Below, piece by piece: positions 1 to 9,483 of a DNA stretch of 64,000 nucleotides. Source of the stretch: Magnolia sinica (Eukaryota; Streptophyta; Magnoliopsida; Magnoliales; Magnoliaceae). The notes beneath the pieces are model-generated. The model was not told the DNA's origin. It worked only from the letters and a program-made list of their open reading frames with translations, and ran no database searches. A program made the position numbers and the translations under genes. The stretch covers positions 23,860,586 to 23,924,585 of the forward strand of contig NC_080589.1 in the NCBI RefSeq assembly GCF_029962835.1. The letters run 5' to 3'. Within the stretch, counting starts at the first letter, position 1; each line of letters opens with the position of its first letter.

Positions 1-1235
1 GACCCACCCCAGAAGGAAGCGGAAGGGGCGCTCCGCCGGAGCCTGACTCTCTCAGAAGGGGCGTTGGCATCCACCTATCTCCGTCGAGGAAGGCGATTCC
101 CAAATTTTCAAAACGTTGCGCTTCGCCTTCGTCTCAGGAAGCTCCCCCCTGGAACCCCTATCCGCCATTATTATCTAATAAAGAGGAAGGAGAAACTCAA
201 GGAGGGAGAAACGAAAATGGCGGAAAGAGGCACCGACGGTTAAGAGAGAGGAAAGGAAGAAGATGAAAGACGAAAAGGCTCCAAAGGGAATGAAAAGTAG
301 GAATGACAATAGAAGTTCAAAATCGGGACCCCCACCAATTTATAAGGTTGCCATATGGCGGGAGTAATTAATGAGGAAATGATTCGACGCCTGCATCGAT
401 TCCCCACTCGACACGTGGCGCCCGACGGACGGTAATAATGTCCTTGCTACGTGTCCAACCCTCATTGGCGGGATGGCGATTGGCGGGGACGGCGCATGAG
501 ATGTCGGGGAACCGCCCCCTCAAGGCCATGGAAGCAAAATGAACCCGGCCATTTAAAGACCAAACTTTGTCTCCGGTTTGAAACACACGGAGTAGGGGGC
601 TTACCTGTTGGGGCAAAAATACAAGTCCGGACTTGGACTTAATGCCTCGGGTCAAAGGATGTGTCAAATCCGAGGCATGATTCGCAACCGAGACAAAGGT
701 TGAGTCGGTTCGGACGACTCATCAGCATTTCGGGCATGCGTCGGGCGGACCACCTTACCAGAATCGACCGTCTCCCGGATATCTCGGGATAAGATCTCCG
801 ACCCGAAGCTCACGGGATCGGATGAAGGCTCAAGATGGGCACGATCCTATCTCCGTGATACCAGGAGAAGATCCCGCGCTCAATATCAGGAGGAAAATCC
901 TTGTGCGACTAAGGCCCCAACAGCTATCTCTACTCTGGTAGAATGTGATGGATGATACACAGGCACTTTGAAATTACTTATAAATAGCACACGTGGTATA
1001 TAAGTAGCCAATTAAACCATCTAAATCATATTACCAGCGTAGATGTATCATCAAGTAAAAATTAAGCTTACGTAATTATCTGTCTATTGGGATTGGTGGA
1101 CATGTATTGGACGGTTGAAAACGAAGATTTTCAAACGGTCCGATTTCCACAAACGTGCACGAATCACGGGTAGTGGTTTTTCAACGGATCGGGATTGTGA
1201 GTTGGCGACAGTTGGCCGATGGGATTTATCCAACC
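1..1235. other. Gene-free stretch; possible gypsy LTR fragment
   Basis: I see no convincing gene here. A purine run (GAGTAGGGGG, 590-599) lies just before TGTTGGGGCAAAAATAC near 608, which looks like a polypurine tract followed by the start of an LTR of a plant Ty3/gypsy element. The following 350 bp are rich in CpG and repeated GATCTCCGACC-like words and stop resembling an LTR near 960. No second LTR, primer site or coding domain is visible, so it would be a fragment. The short open frames of 60-100 codons here look like chance. 961-1235 shows nothing recognisable. Confidence 0.3.
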
Positions 1236-1254
1236 CCCGCCAGGACGGACTCGG

Positions 1255-1685
1255 TCCTGGCGTGAGCTCTGTGGGCCCACCATAATGTATGTTTTATCCA
1301 TTCTGTCCATCCTTTTTGCCAGATTATTTTAGTATATGAGCAAAAAAATGAGACAGATCCAACGCTGAAGTGGACCACACCATACGAAACAGTGGAGTTG
1401 AATGCCTACCGTTGAAAACTTCTTGGTGGCCGGAGAAGTTTTTGATCAAAACGAGATTTGTGTTTTCCCTTCATACACGTATATGTGACCTTATGAACAG
1501 GTTGGATGGCTAATAAACACCACGGTGGGCCCTAGGAAGGTTTCAACTGTGACTTCATGTGGTGTGGCCCACTTGACCCTTGGATCTTACTCACTTTCGG
1601 GCTCATGCCTTAAAACAATCCGTTAAAATGGATGGACGGCGTGGATAAACACATACGCCACGTTGGCCCCACGGTAGGATGCAAT
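1255..1685. repeat. Foldback MITE-like element
   Basis: Arms of about 45 bp in inverted orientation are visible: GTGGGCCCACCATAATGTATG followed by a TTATCCATTCTGTCCATCC-like segment at 1270-1312, and their mirror GGATGGACGGCGTGGATAAA with GGCCCCAC at 1630-1672. The interior has the family words AAGTGGACCACACCAT, GAAGTTTTTGATCAA and GGTTTCAAC that recur in the neighbouring elements. It is non-coding and non-autonomous. The exact ends and target duplication are not clear. Confidence 0.6.
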
Positions 1686-1844
1686 CCGCTTCTGGTTAAA
1701 ATATGCCACACGTGTACAATTTCCAAGTGCCTGCGTATAATCGAAGATTAGTCAACGGTCTAAAATCAACAAACCTGTCTCCGTCAAGGGTAATTAATGA
1801 TCACGTCCATTTGAAAGCATGTAGTTACTGTATGTTGGAGCTGT

Positions 1845-2290
1845 GTGGGGCCAACCGTGATGTTTGAGTTCCATCTTATCCGTCCATTAGATGTATCCCA
1901 GAATGTTAGACATAGATTCCTAAAAACAGTTTGATCTATAACTCAGGTGGAACACACTGAAGGGAACAGTAGGGGGCATTGAGAGGGGGACGCCAGAATA
2001 GTAAATTCCAGATGGAGTGTGGGGTCGAAAGTGTTTTTCATATGTCATCCAAACCATTCATCAGGTGTGTTCCATCAATATTAAGATACATACCAAAAAT
2101 CAAGCCATATTAAATTTTAGGTGGGCCACAACAAGTGAATATATAGGCGTGATTGTACATTGCTTCCTCCAGCGTGTCCCATCTGAGTTTTCATAGGTAT
2201 GACCGCTGGGAAGTACAGTGCCCATGAGGAGTCGCTCCAGATGATTTTTTGGATGCCACGAACAAATGGATGGGTCCCACACAGCTTGAT
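1845..2290. repeat. Foldback MITE-like element
   Basis: Inverted arms are AGCTGTGTGGGGCC with ATCTTATCCGTCCATT at about 1849-1892, and AAATGGATGGGTCCCACACAGCT at 2263-2285. The interior is diverged from the neighbouring foldback elements. No coding capacity and no clear target duplication. Confidence 0.5.
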
Positions 2291-2376
2291 CATTCTCCGT
2301 CCATCAATTAAAATGGATCATCACTCAACGAGTCGTTTGGTTTAGTTTGAGTTAATGGTTAAAAGACTCGACGACT

Positions 2377-2907
2377 TGGGAGAGCGGATTAGGTGAGACC
2401 CCGGCCCGGATCCTCTGAGGTGGGTGGGACCCCTGGCTGTGGGGCTCACAGTGATGTATATGTATTAAATCCACACCCCAACTTTTTTGAAGGCTCATTT
2501 TAGGGCATGATCCATAAAATGAAGCTGACTCAAATTTTATGTGGACCTCACCACAGGAAATAATCCCTGATTGAGTCCCCAGCATGAAAATTTTCTACTA
2601 GAATTTTTGTTTTCCATCTAACCCGTTGATAAGGTCACAACTACCTAAATGAATAGACTACATACACAGATATCATCTTGATACAAAGCTTTTGTGGCTC
2701 ATAAGAAGTTTTTAATGGTCAATCACCATTGTTCCCTGCACTATGTCCCATCTGGGATTTGGAACTGCTTTATTTTTTGGGTCATTCCTTAAAATGAGCT
2801 TTGAATTCGGATGAACAGTGTGGATGTAGTCACATACATCACAGTGGGCCCCACAGACAGGGTCCCACCCACCTAGGTGGATCCCGGGTCTCAACTAATC
2901 CGCTCCC
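2377..2907. repeat. Foldback MITE with about 95-bp inverted arms
   Basis: The left arm (from 2378, GGGAGAGCGGATTAGGTGAG, then GTGGGTGGGACCC, then GTGATGTATATG) matches the reverse complement of the right arm ending at 2907 (AATCCGCTCCC) for roughly 95 bp, with a few mismatches. The 6-bp word ACGACT directly flanks both ends (2371-2376 and 2908-2913) and is a candidate target duplication. Non-coding. Six bp fits no superfamily strictly, so I leave the class open. Confidence 0.65.
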
Positions 2908-2913
2908 ACGACT

Positions 2914-3401
2914 AGGATGATCCCACTCTGTCAGATTCCCCCGCGAGTTTTTTATTTTTATTTTTTAGGTTAGCTTGTTAGTACACACCCCTGCGGGTAA
3001 ATTTTAAATACTCTGGTAGATGCTGATACTCCGAGCACGCATGCAGAAATTGTACACGTGCCATGTACATTAATTACATCACCCTAATAGTGGGACCCTC
3101 AGCAGCTGGTGCTGGCTACCAGATCAGATTGATTAAAGGATCCTGACCTGAGAATAGTTGTAAATGTGTTTGTTCAATCTGAACCGTAGATTATTTTGCG
3201 TTTTAAACATCCAAGGGACCTTCAGCAACATCCCGTTAGGTTCGTACATTTTGTGTGACTTGGTTCGTACATATTGTGTGACTTTGGGAATATCACCTAT
3301 CTAATGGGGTCCACGATTTGGACGGTTTAGTTTGAGGCACGTGCATCCCACACATGTGATTTCTGTGTGCGCGTGCATACAGTTTCATATTCTGCCATGT
3401 G
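2914..3401. other. Gene-free spacer
   Basis: AT-rich spacer with no coding or structural feature I recognise, apart from a local duplication of a TTCGTACAT...TGTGTGACTT word at about 3241-3283. Confidence 0.5.
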
Positions 3402-3409
3402 ATTAAGGG

Positions 3410-4164
3410 TAGGGCTGAAAGTTGGGCGGGTTAATACCGACCCAACATTGGGTTGGGCTTGTGCTGGATGTACCGGGTTTGGTCTTGAGCTTGGGCCATG
3501 GGTTTAACCCGACCGACCCAACATTGGGTTGGGCTTGGGCAGGATGTATCGGGTTTGGTCTTAAGCTTGGGCCATGCAAACACTTACCTGATAAAACTTA
3601 GGTTGGGTTCAGGTTGAGGTCTTGGGTTGCCTGACCCAATCCGAACCCGATTAATATGTAAGTTTCTTATAAATTAATTATAATTGAGGGTGGATCATCT
3701 GTGCTGTAAGCACATGAAATTTCAATGCCGTCGGGTTTCATTGGTCCACGTTATTTCCGATGACTCAAGCTAACAAGATACGCCAGATTTCTCTCTCCCA
3801 AATAGATTGCTTGATAAATAATACGACTTTTAAAGGAGTGGTCATCCTATATATTAGCTTGTTTGTTTAGAAAAAATGAACTTTTTTACTATAAATAACT
3901 ATATATATAATTAATCAAATTATATGTACAAAAAATAAGATGTGTATTGAAAATATATATAATAGACTAATGTAATAATGAAAATATTATCATATATCTG
4001 CCCGACCAACCTACCCAACCTGACCGAGCCTGCCTGGGTTGGGCCTAGGTTGAGAATTCCCAACCCGAGGTTGGGTTGGGTTGGGTTAGGATTGAGGTAT
4101 AGGAACTTGGGTTGGGCTAGGGTTGAGTACCAACCCAACCCAACCCGCCCGACTTTCAACCCTA
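3410..4164. mobile_element. hAT-type non-autonomous MITE
   Basis: The element starts TAGGGCTGAAAGTTGGGCGG and ends with the near-perfect inverse (CCCGCCCGACTTTCAACCCTA). It is flanked by a perfect 8-bp direct repeat ATTAAGGG (3402-3409 and 4165-4172). An 8-bp duplication is the hallmark of hAT transposases. Subterminal regions are full of GGGTTGGG/CCCAACCC words in both orientations, typical of hAT subterminal binding sites. The centre (about 3680-3960) is AT-rich and unrelated. There is no transposase, so it would need one in trans. Confidence 0.85.
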
Positions 4165-4383
4165 ATTAAGGGGGTCTTTGGTGCATGGTATCGGAAAGGA
4201 TTAGGTGGGATGGAATTCAAAAAATGTAATGATTACATGTGATGGGGATTGTCTCTATTGCCGTGGGATGCCATGGGACAAGCTTAACTCCATGATATGT
4301 TTGTTTCATGGTGGAATTCAGTCTTTGGTTTGGTCTCTATTGAATAGATATACCAACCATCATTTGGAACTATTGAGAATAAT

Positions 4384-4404
4384 ATGTGTGTGTGTGTGTG
4401 TGTG
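4384..4404. repeat. (TG)n microsatellite
   Basis: About ten uninterrupted TG units next to the left end of the following MITE. Confidence 0.9.
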
Positions 4405-4410
4405 AAATAG

Positions 4411-4921
4411 TACTATGAGGTTGACCTTATGGGAACTTCCCATGAGGTCGAGCTGTGTGGACCCCACCATGATGTGTGTTAAATATTAACACTGTGCATT
4501 TGATGGGTCCCCTTTAGGTTATTAGATATCCCAAAAATCAACCATATATGAAACACTGGTGGGCCATACCATTTAAAATCATGTGAAGACATGCCTAAAA
4601 CATATAAAAGTACCTAGTGGGGCTATCTGAGTTTTGGATGTGGCCGAAACTTAGACACACACAATAGATGGTCTGGATTTGTGAACCATATATATCTCAG
4701 TGGGCCCAATAAATAATTATGACTATTTTAATGTGAGGGTAACCCCTCTCAACTGTTGTATGTGGTGTGGCCCATCCAAGCCATGGATTAAGTTGATTTT
4801 TAATCCCATGGCCCACCATGGAATGGTGCATCTGACTGATGGGATATATATTTGATACACATCACAGTGGGGCCCACGCAGCTCAACCTCATGGGAAGTT
4901 CCCATAAGGTCGACCTCATTG

Positions 4922-4924
<3 letters not shown>
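4411..4924. repeat. Foldback MITE, about 0.5 kb
   Basis: The left arm ATGAGGTTGACCTTATGGGA plus ACTTCCCATGAGGTCGAGCT (from about 4414) is mirrored by the right arm ending AGGTCGACCTCATTGTA (4880-4922), and the inner arms (GTGGACCCCACCATGATGTG and its mirror) extend the inverted repeat to about 70 bp. The outer arm itself contains a smaller palindrome (TATGGGAACTTCCCAT). Non-coding. Confidence 0.75.

Positions 4925-4997
<73 letters not shown>
4925..4997. repeat. (TA)n microsatellite
   Basis: A pure TA run of about 36 units between the 4411-4924 MITE and the 4998-7833 element. TA-rich sequence also lies at the right end of that element (7836-7848), which suggests insertion into a TA tract. An apparent open frame across it is an artefact of the repeat. 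Confidence 0.95.
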
Positions 4998-4999
<2 letters not shown>

Positions 5000-5693
5000 G
5001 AAAAGGTACTATACGCTCGACCGTATTATACCTTCCATAAGGTCGAGTGCTGGAGGCACGTTATTCGCAGGATTGAGAAGTTTTATAGGGAAACTAGATA
5101 ACGAAACCGGTGTAACCGGTTATTAAAAATACCCCTTTACCTTTGTCTCTCTCACGCTTATTTTATGCCAAAAACTTTGCGTTAGAAACTTACGTGGGGC
5201 CTACCGTGGTTTTTTATTTTTTTTATTTTTTGAGAAATCCACCCTGTCCATCCATTCTATCATTTTAGGACAAGAGGCCAAAAATGAGCCGGATCTAAGA
5301 CTAAAGTGAGCCGAAAACGTGAGGATTGAACGTCCACAGTTGAAATTTTCGTGAGGCCACAGAAGTTTTAAATTAGGATAATATTTTTGTTTTCAGTTCA
5401 TCTCAATAGGAATATTATTATGAACGGTATGGATGCAATTGAAACATCACTTTTGACCTAGAGAGGTTTCAACGGTAGGAATTTTCCTACCCACCTTTTC
5501 CTTTAGTGCGACCCACTTGAGTCTTGGATCCCGGCTCATTTTTGTGGACAGGATGGATTTCTCGCAAAGACTATGACTGTCCGTGACGGAAAACGGTGCA
5601 ACCCTGAGCCAGAGAATTCCTCAACGATAGAAGTTCAATTCACACTGATTCTATCCGTTTCAAGTGTAGTCGCAGATTGGAAGCAGATTGCGT

Positions 5694-6180
5694 GCCTACT
5701 GAATAAACTCTGTGGGTCCACCGTGATTTATTTAGTTTATCCACTCCGTTCATCCGTGTTAACAAATAAGTTTAGGTCTTGAGAACAAAAAGAAAAAATA
5801 TACAAAGCTCAAGTGGACCACACCATAGTAAATAGTGTGATTAAACCTCTACCATTGAAAAATTCTTGAAGGCCATAGAAGTTTTGGATCAAGCTGATGT
5901 TTGTGTTTTCTCTTCATCCATGTCTTTTTGATATTATTAACAGGTTGTATGGCAAATAAACATTAATGTGGGCCGTAGGAAGGTTTCAACGGTGGAAATC
6001 ATTATTCCACACTATTTCCTGTGGCATGGTCCACTTGAGCTTTGGATTTACTGTAATTTTGGGATCAACCCCTAAAATTAGCAGGAAAAATGGATGGACG
6101 GTGTGAATAAACCACATACATTCACAGTGGGCCCAACTGAGTTTACTCAGTACGATAAAAGCGCACTGAGTAACTCAGTA
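5694..6180. repeat. Foldback MITE inside the long-TIR element
   Basis: The left end CTACTGAATAAACTCTGTGGG and the right end, whose reverse complement reads GTACTGAGTAAACTCAGTTGGG, form an inverted repeat that continues through GTCCACCGTGAT...TTTATTCACACCGTCCATCC-like arms. The interior words (AAGTGGACCACACCATAGTA, GAAGTTTTGGATCAAGCTGA) match the other copies in this cluster. Confidence 0.6.
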
Positions 6181-6214
6181 CGCAATCCGATTTCACTTGG
6201 ATTAGCTATGACAG

Positions 6215-6725
6215 GTTGAGTAGCAGACACGCTACTGAAGTGATGTTACCAAGTTCTGTAGGCCCCACTATGATGTATATTTTATATCCACACCTTCCAT
6301 CCATTTGGAGAGATCATTTTAAGGCAATATCCAAAGAATGAGTTAAATCCAAAGCTCCAGTGGACCCCAGCATAGAAAAGAGTGGGGACAGTGACGCCCA
6401 CCATTAAAAACTTCTAAAGGCCACGAAAGTTTTAGATCAAGCTGATATTTGTGTTTTCTCTTATTTCATGTCTTTTTTAACTTTTGAACAGGTTAGATTT
6501 CAAATAAACATTATGGTGGGCCTTGGGATAGTTTCAATAGTGGCAATCACTCTCCCCACTATTTTCTGTGGTGGGGTCTACTACAGATTCTTATCTTCCT
6601 CGTTCTTTGTCTCATGCCCTAAAATTATATCTTAAAATGGATGGACGATGTGGATACAACACATACATCATAGTGGGGCCACAGAACTTGGTGACGTAAC
6701 TTCTGTAGCCGACTTGCTACTCAAC
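6215..6725. repeat. Foldback MITE (GTTGAGTAGC family)
   Basis: The element is bounded by GTTGAGTAGC and GCTACTCAAC. Arms of about 90 bp (CTACTGAAGTGATGTTACCA, AGTTCTGTAGGCCCCACTAT, GATGTAT and their mirror) are well conserved. A second copy of the family (9105-26266) was interrupted by Gypsy-1, and a half copy lies at about 7320-7620. Non-coding. Confidence 0.75.
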
Positions 6726-6764
6726 CCGCCGGTATCTGAGCCGCCTACATCCACTTCCATATCA

Positions 6765-7275
6765 AAAGGAAAGCGGATTGCGTCCTACCCCCGCCCGTAT
6801 GGTGATCCGTTGGGCAGGGCTCTGTGGGGCCCAATGTGATGTAAGTGTTTTATCCATTCCGTTCAAAGATTTTCTCATATCATTTTAATATATGAGTCAA
6901 AAAATGAAGCGGGTCCAAGGCTTAAGTGGACCACAAGGTGGGGATTGAATGTCCACCATTAAAAACTTCTTGCGAGCTGGAGAAGTTTCGGATCAACTTG
7001 ATAATTGTGTTTTCAATTCATCCATGTCTACATGACCTTATGAATAGGTTGGATGGTAAAACAACATAATACTGGCACTTAGAAAGGTTTCAACAGTAAG
7101 TGTCATTATTAGTACAACCTCCTTTATTGTGGTCCACTGGAGCTATGGACCTGCCTCATTTTTAGGATGATAACTTAAAATGATATGAGAAAATCTTTTA
7201 ATGGCATGGATAAAGCACTTCCATCATGGTGGGTCCCATACAGCCCTGCCCGTTTGGACGACGTAATACGTGTCC
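6765..7275. repeat. Foldback MITE inside the long-TIR element
   Basis: Left GGGCAGGGCTCTGTGGGGCC then GATGTAAGTGTTTTATCCA is mirrored at the right by TGGATAAAGCACTTCCATCA then GGGTCCCATACAGCCCTGCC. Arms are about 60 bp. The inner words are the same as in 5694-6180, so the two are related copies. Confidence 0.65.
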
Positions 7276-8429
7276 TATTAAAAGCCGTCATGGACTCCAA
7301 CGCTGCTAGACGCAAATTAGCTACGGATAGGTTACGTCACCAAGTTCTATGGGACCCACCATGATGTATGTGTTATATCCATAGTGTCCATTCACTTGGA
7401 GATATCAATTTAAGGCATGAGACAGAATGAGTTAGATCCAAAGCCGAAATATACCCACTACAGAAAATGGTGGATAAAGTGATGCCCACCATTAAAATTT
7501 TCTAAGGGGCACAAAAGTTTTCGGTCAAGCTGAAATTTGTGTTTTCCCTTCTTTCATGCGTGTCTTAACTTATGAATAAGTTGGATCTCATATAAACATC
7601 ATAGTGGGTGGGCCTTAGGAAGGTTTCATCGGCGGGCGCAAGGCTTTCACAGAAAATACGCGTGAGAGAGGTGGAGGGATATTTTAATAACCTGTTTCAC
7701 CGGTTTTATTTCTCCAATTTCCCTGTAAAATCTCCTTATTTGTTTAAAATTTTCACCATTTGAACAATAACGTGCCGCCAACACTCGACCTTATGGAAGG
7801 TATAATACGGTCGAGCGTATAGTACCTTTTCCCTCTATATATATATATGAGGAACACTCAGCTACGCACTGGTTCGCACGTCATCACGTATGAACCTTCT
7901 TATCAACCACCGGATAAGGCAGACAGTCTGGATGAAGGCGCTCTTAGCGCAAGCTTGAAAAAGCGAGTTTCCTTCTCTCGCACACTGCTTCACCCTATTC
8001 TCTAACTCTCCGAAGGATGTAGCGGAAGCCTTTTCACATGAAATTCTTCCGCTGGGATGCTAAGTGGGTCCTACCAAGATGTTAGTGATAAATACAAGCA
8101 GTCCATACATTTTTAAAAATAATTTATGGTATAAACCCAAAACTGAGGTAGATCAAAATCTCAAGTGGGCCACGCAGTGTTGATTGAACTCTCAGCATTA
8201 AAAACTTCCTAGGGCTACCAAATTTTTGGATCAAGCCAAATTTGTTTTTTTTTTCATCATCCAGGTCTGTATGACCTAATCTATAGGTTGGATGTCAAAT
8301 AAATATCATGGTGGGCCCTAAAAAATATTTAACGGTGGGAATCATTACCATCGCTGCTTCCTGTGGTGTAGTCCACTTCAGATTTGGATCTGCCTTAGTT
8401 TTGGGATAATGCCCTAAAATGATAAGGAA

Positions 8430-8640
8430 AAATGGATGAACAAGGTAGATTTCTCAAAAACATCATGGTGGGCCCCACCTAGGTTTCCAGCACGCGAAAG
8501 GCTTTCGCACGAAATCCACGTTAAAAAAAACCGCATTGCGGATTTTGTGCGAAAGCCTTTCACATTAAGTTCCTGCATAGGAAACCTAAGTGGGACCCAC
8601 CGTGATGTTTTTGAGAAATCCAATCCATCCATCCATTTTA
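8430..8640. repeat. Large near-perfect palindrome
   Basis: Two arms of about 95 bp meet near 8528. The outer parts read AGATTTCTCAAAAACATCAT...CCACCTAGGTTTCC and its mirror, and the inner parts AAAGGCTTTCGCACGAAATCC and its mirror. Because of the symmetry both strands give nearly the same 72-codon open frame, so neither should be called a gene. Confidence 0.8.
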
Positions 8641-9483
8641 TGAGATCATTTTAGGATATGCATACAAAAACGAGCCAAATCCGATACTCAAGTGGGCCGA
8701 AAACGTGAAGATTGAACTTACCAAGTTGAAATATTCATAGGTCACGGAAGTTTTGAATCATGATTATATTTGTGTTCCCAGCTAATCCTAGTAGGAATGA
8801 AGTTATGAATGGTATAGATGGCATGTAAATATCACTATCGACCCCAAGGAGATTTTAACGGTAGGAATTTCGCTACCCCCTTTTCCTTCGGTACGACTCA
8901 ATTGAGTAATGTATACTGCTCACTTTTGGTCTCAAGTCCTAAAATGAGCTAAAAAAAGGATGAACGGGATAGATTTCTCACAAACATCATGGTTGGCCCC
9001 ACCTAGATTTCCAACGAACTTAGCAAATTGCGTGCGTCATTAGGAGACGCGGATTGGATACTGACAAAGGTTGAGTAGCTAACGCGGATTGGATACTGAC
9101 AGAAGTTGAGTAGCCAGACTTGCTATTGAAGTGACATCACCAAGTTCTGTGGGCCCTAACATGATGTATGTGTTGTATCCCTACTTTCCATACATTTGGA
9201 GAGATCATTTTAGGATATGGTCCAAAGAACGAGGTAGATCCAAGGCTGGGGTGGACCCACCATAAAAAATAGTGGTGAGAGGGATGCCCACCGTTGAAAC
9301 CTTCAAAAGGTCCACCATGATTTTTATTTGAGATCCAATTTGTTCATGTGTTAACACAGACATGAAAGAAGGGAAAACACAAATATTAGCTTGATCGAAA
9401 ACTTTTGTGAACCTTAGAACTTTTTAATGGTGGGCATCACTCTCCCCACTATTCTCTATGGTGGGGTCCTCTAGATCTTTGGA

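Larger units (their letters stand above)
4998..7833. mobile_element. Long-TIR (Mutator-like or foldback) element
   Basis: Both ends share a long terminal inverted repeat: GGGAAAAGGTACTATACGCT then CGACCGTATTATACCTTCC, AAGGTCGAGTG and GGCACGTTATT. It continues with indels for about 160 bp through ACCGGT...GGTTATTAAAA and CTCTCTCACGC. The first 52 bp are identical in both arms. The interior (2.5 kb) holds three smaller foldback elements and no transposase. TA-rich tracts flank both sides, so the target duplication cannot be read. Long TIRs without coding capacity fit non-autonomous MULEs, but the superfamily is not proven. Confidence 0.75.

Noticed and set aside
3978..4169. Open frame rich in Asn-Pro at the hAT MITE end
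   Set aside because: It follows from CCCAACCC repeats in the element terminus. The other strand gives a similar frame.
4852..5040. Open frame across the (TA)n tract
   Set aside because: It exists only because TATATA has no stop in one frame; the product is an Ile-Tyr run.
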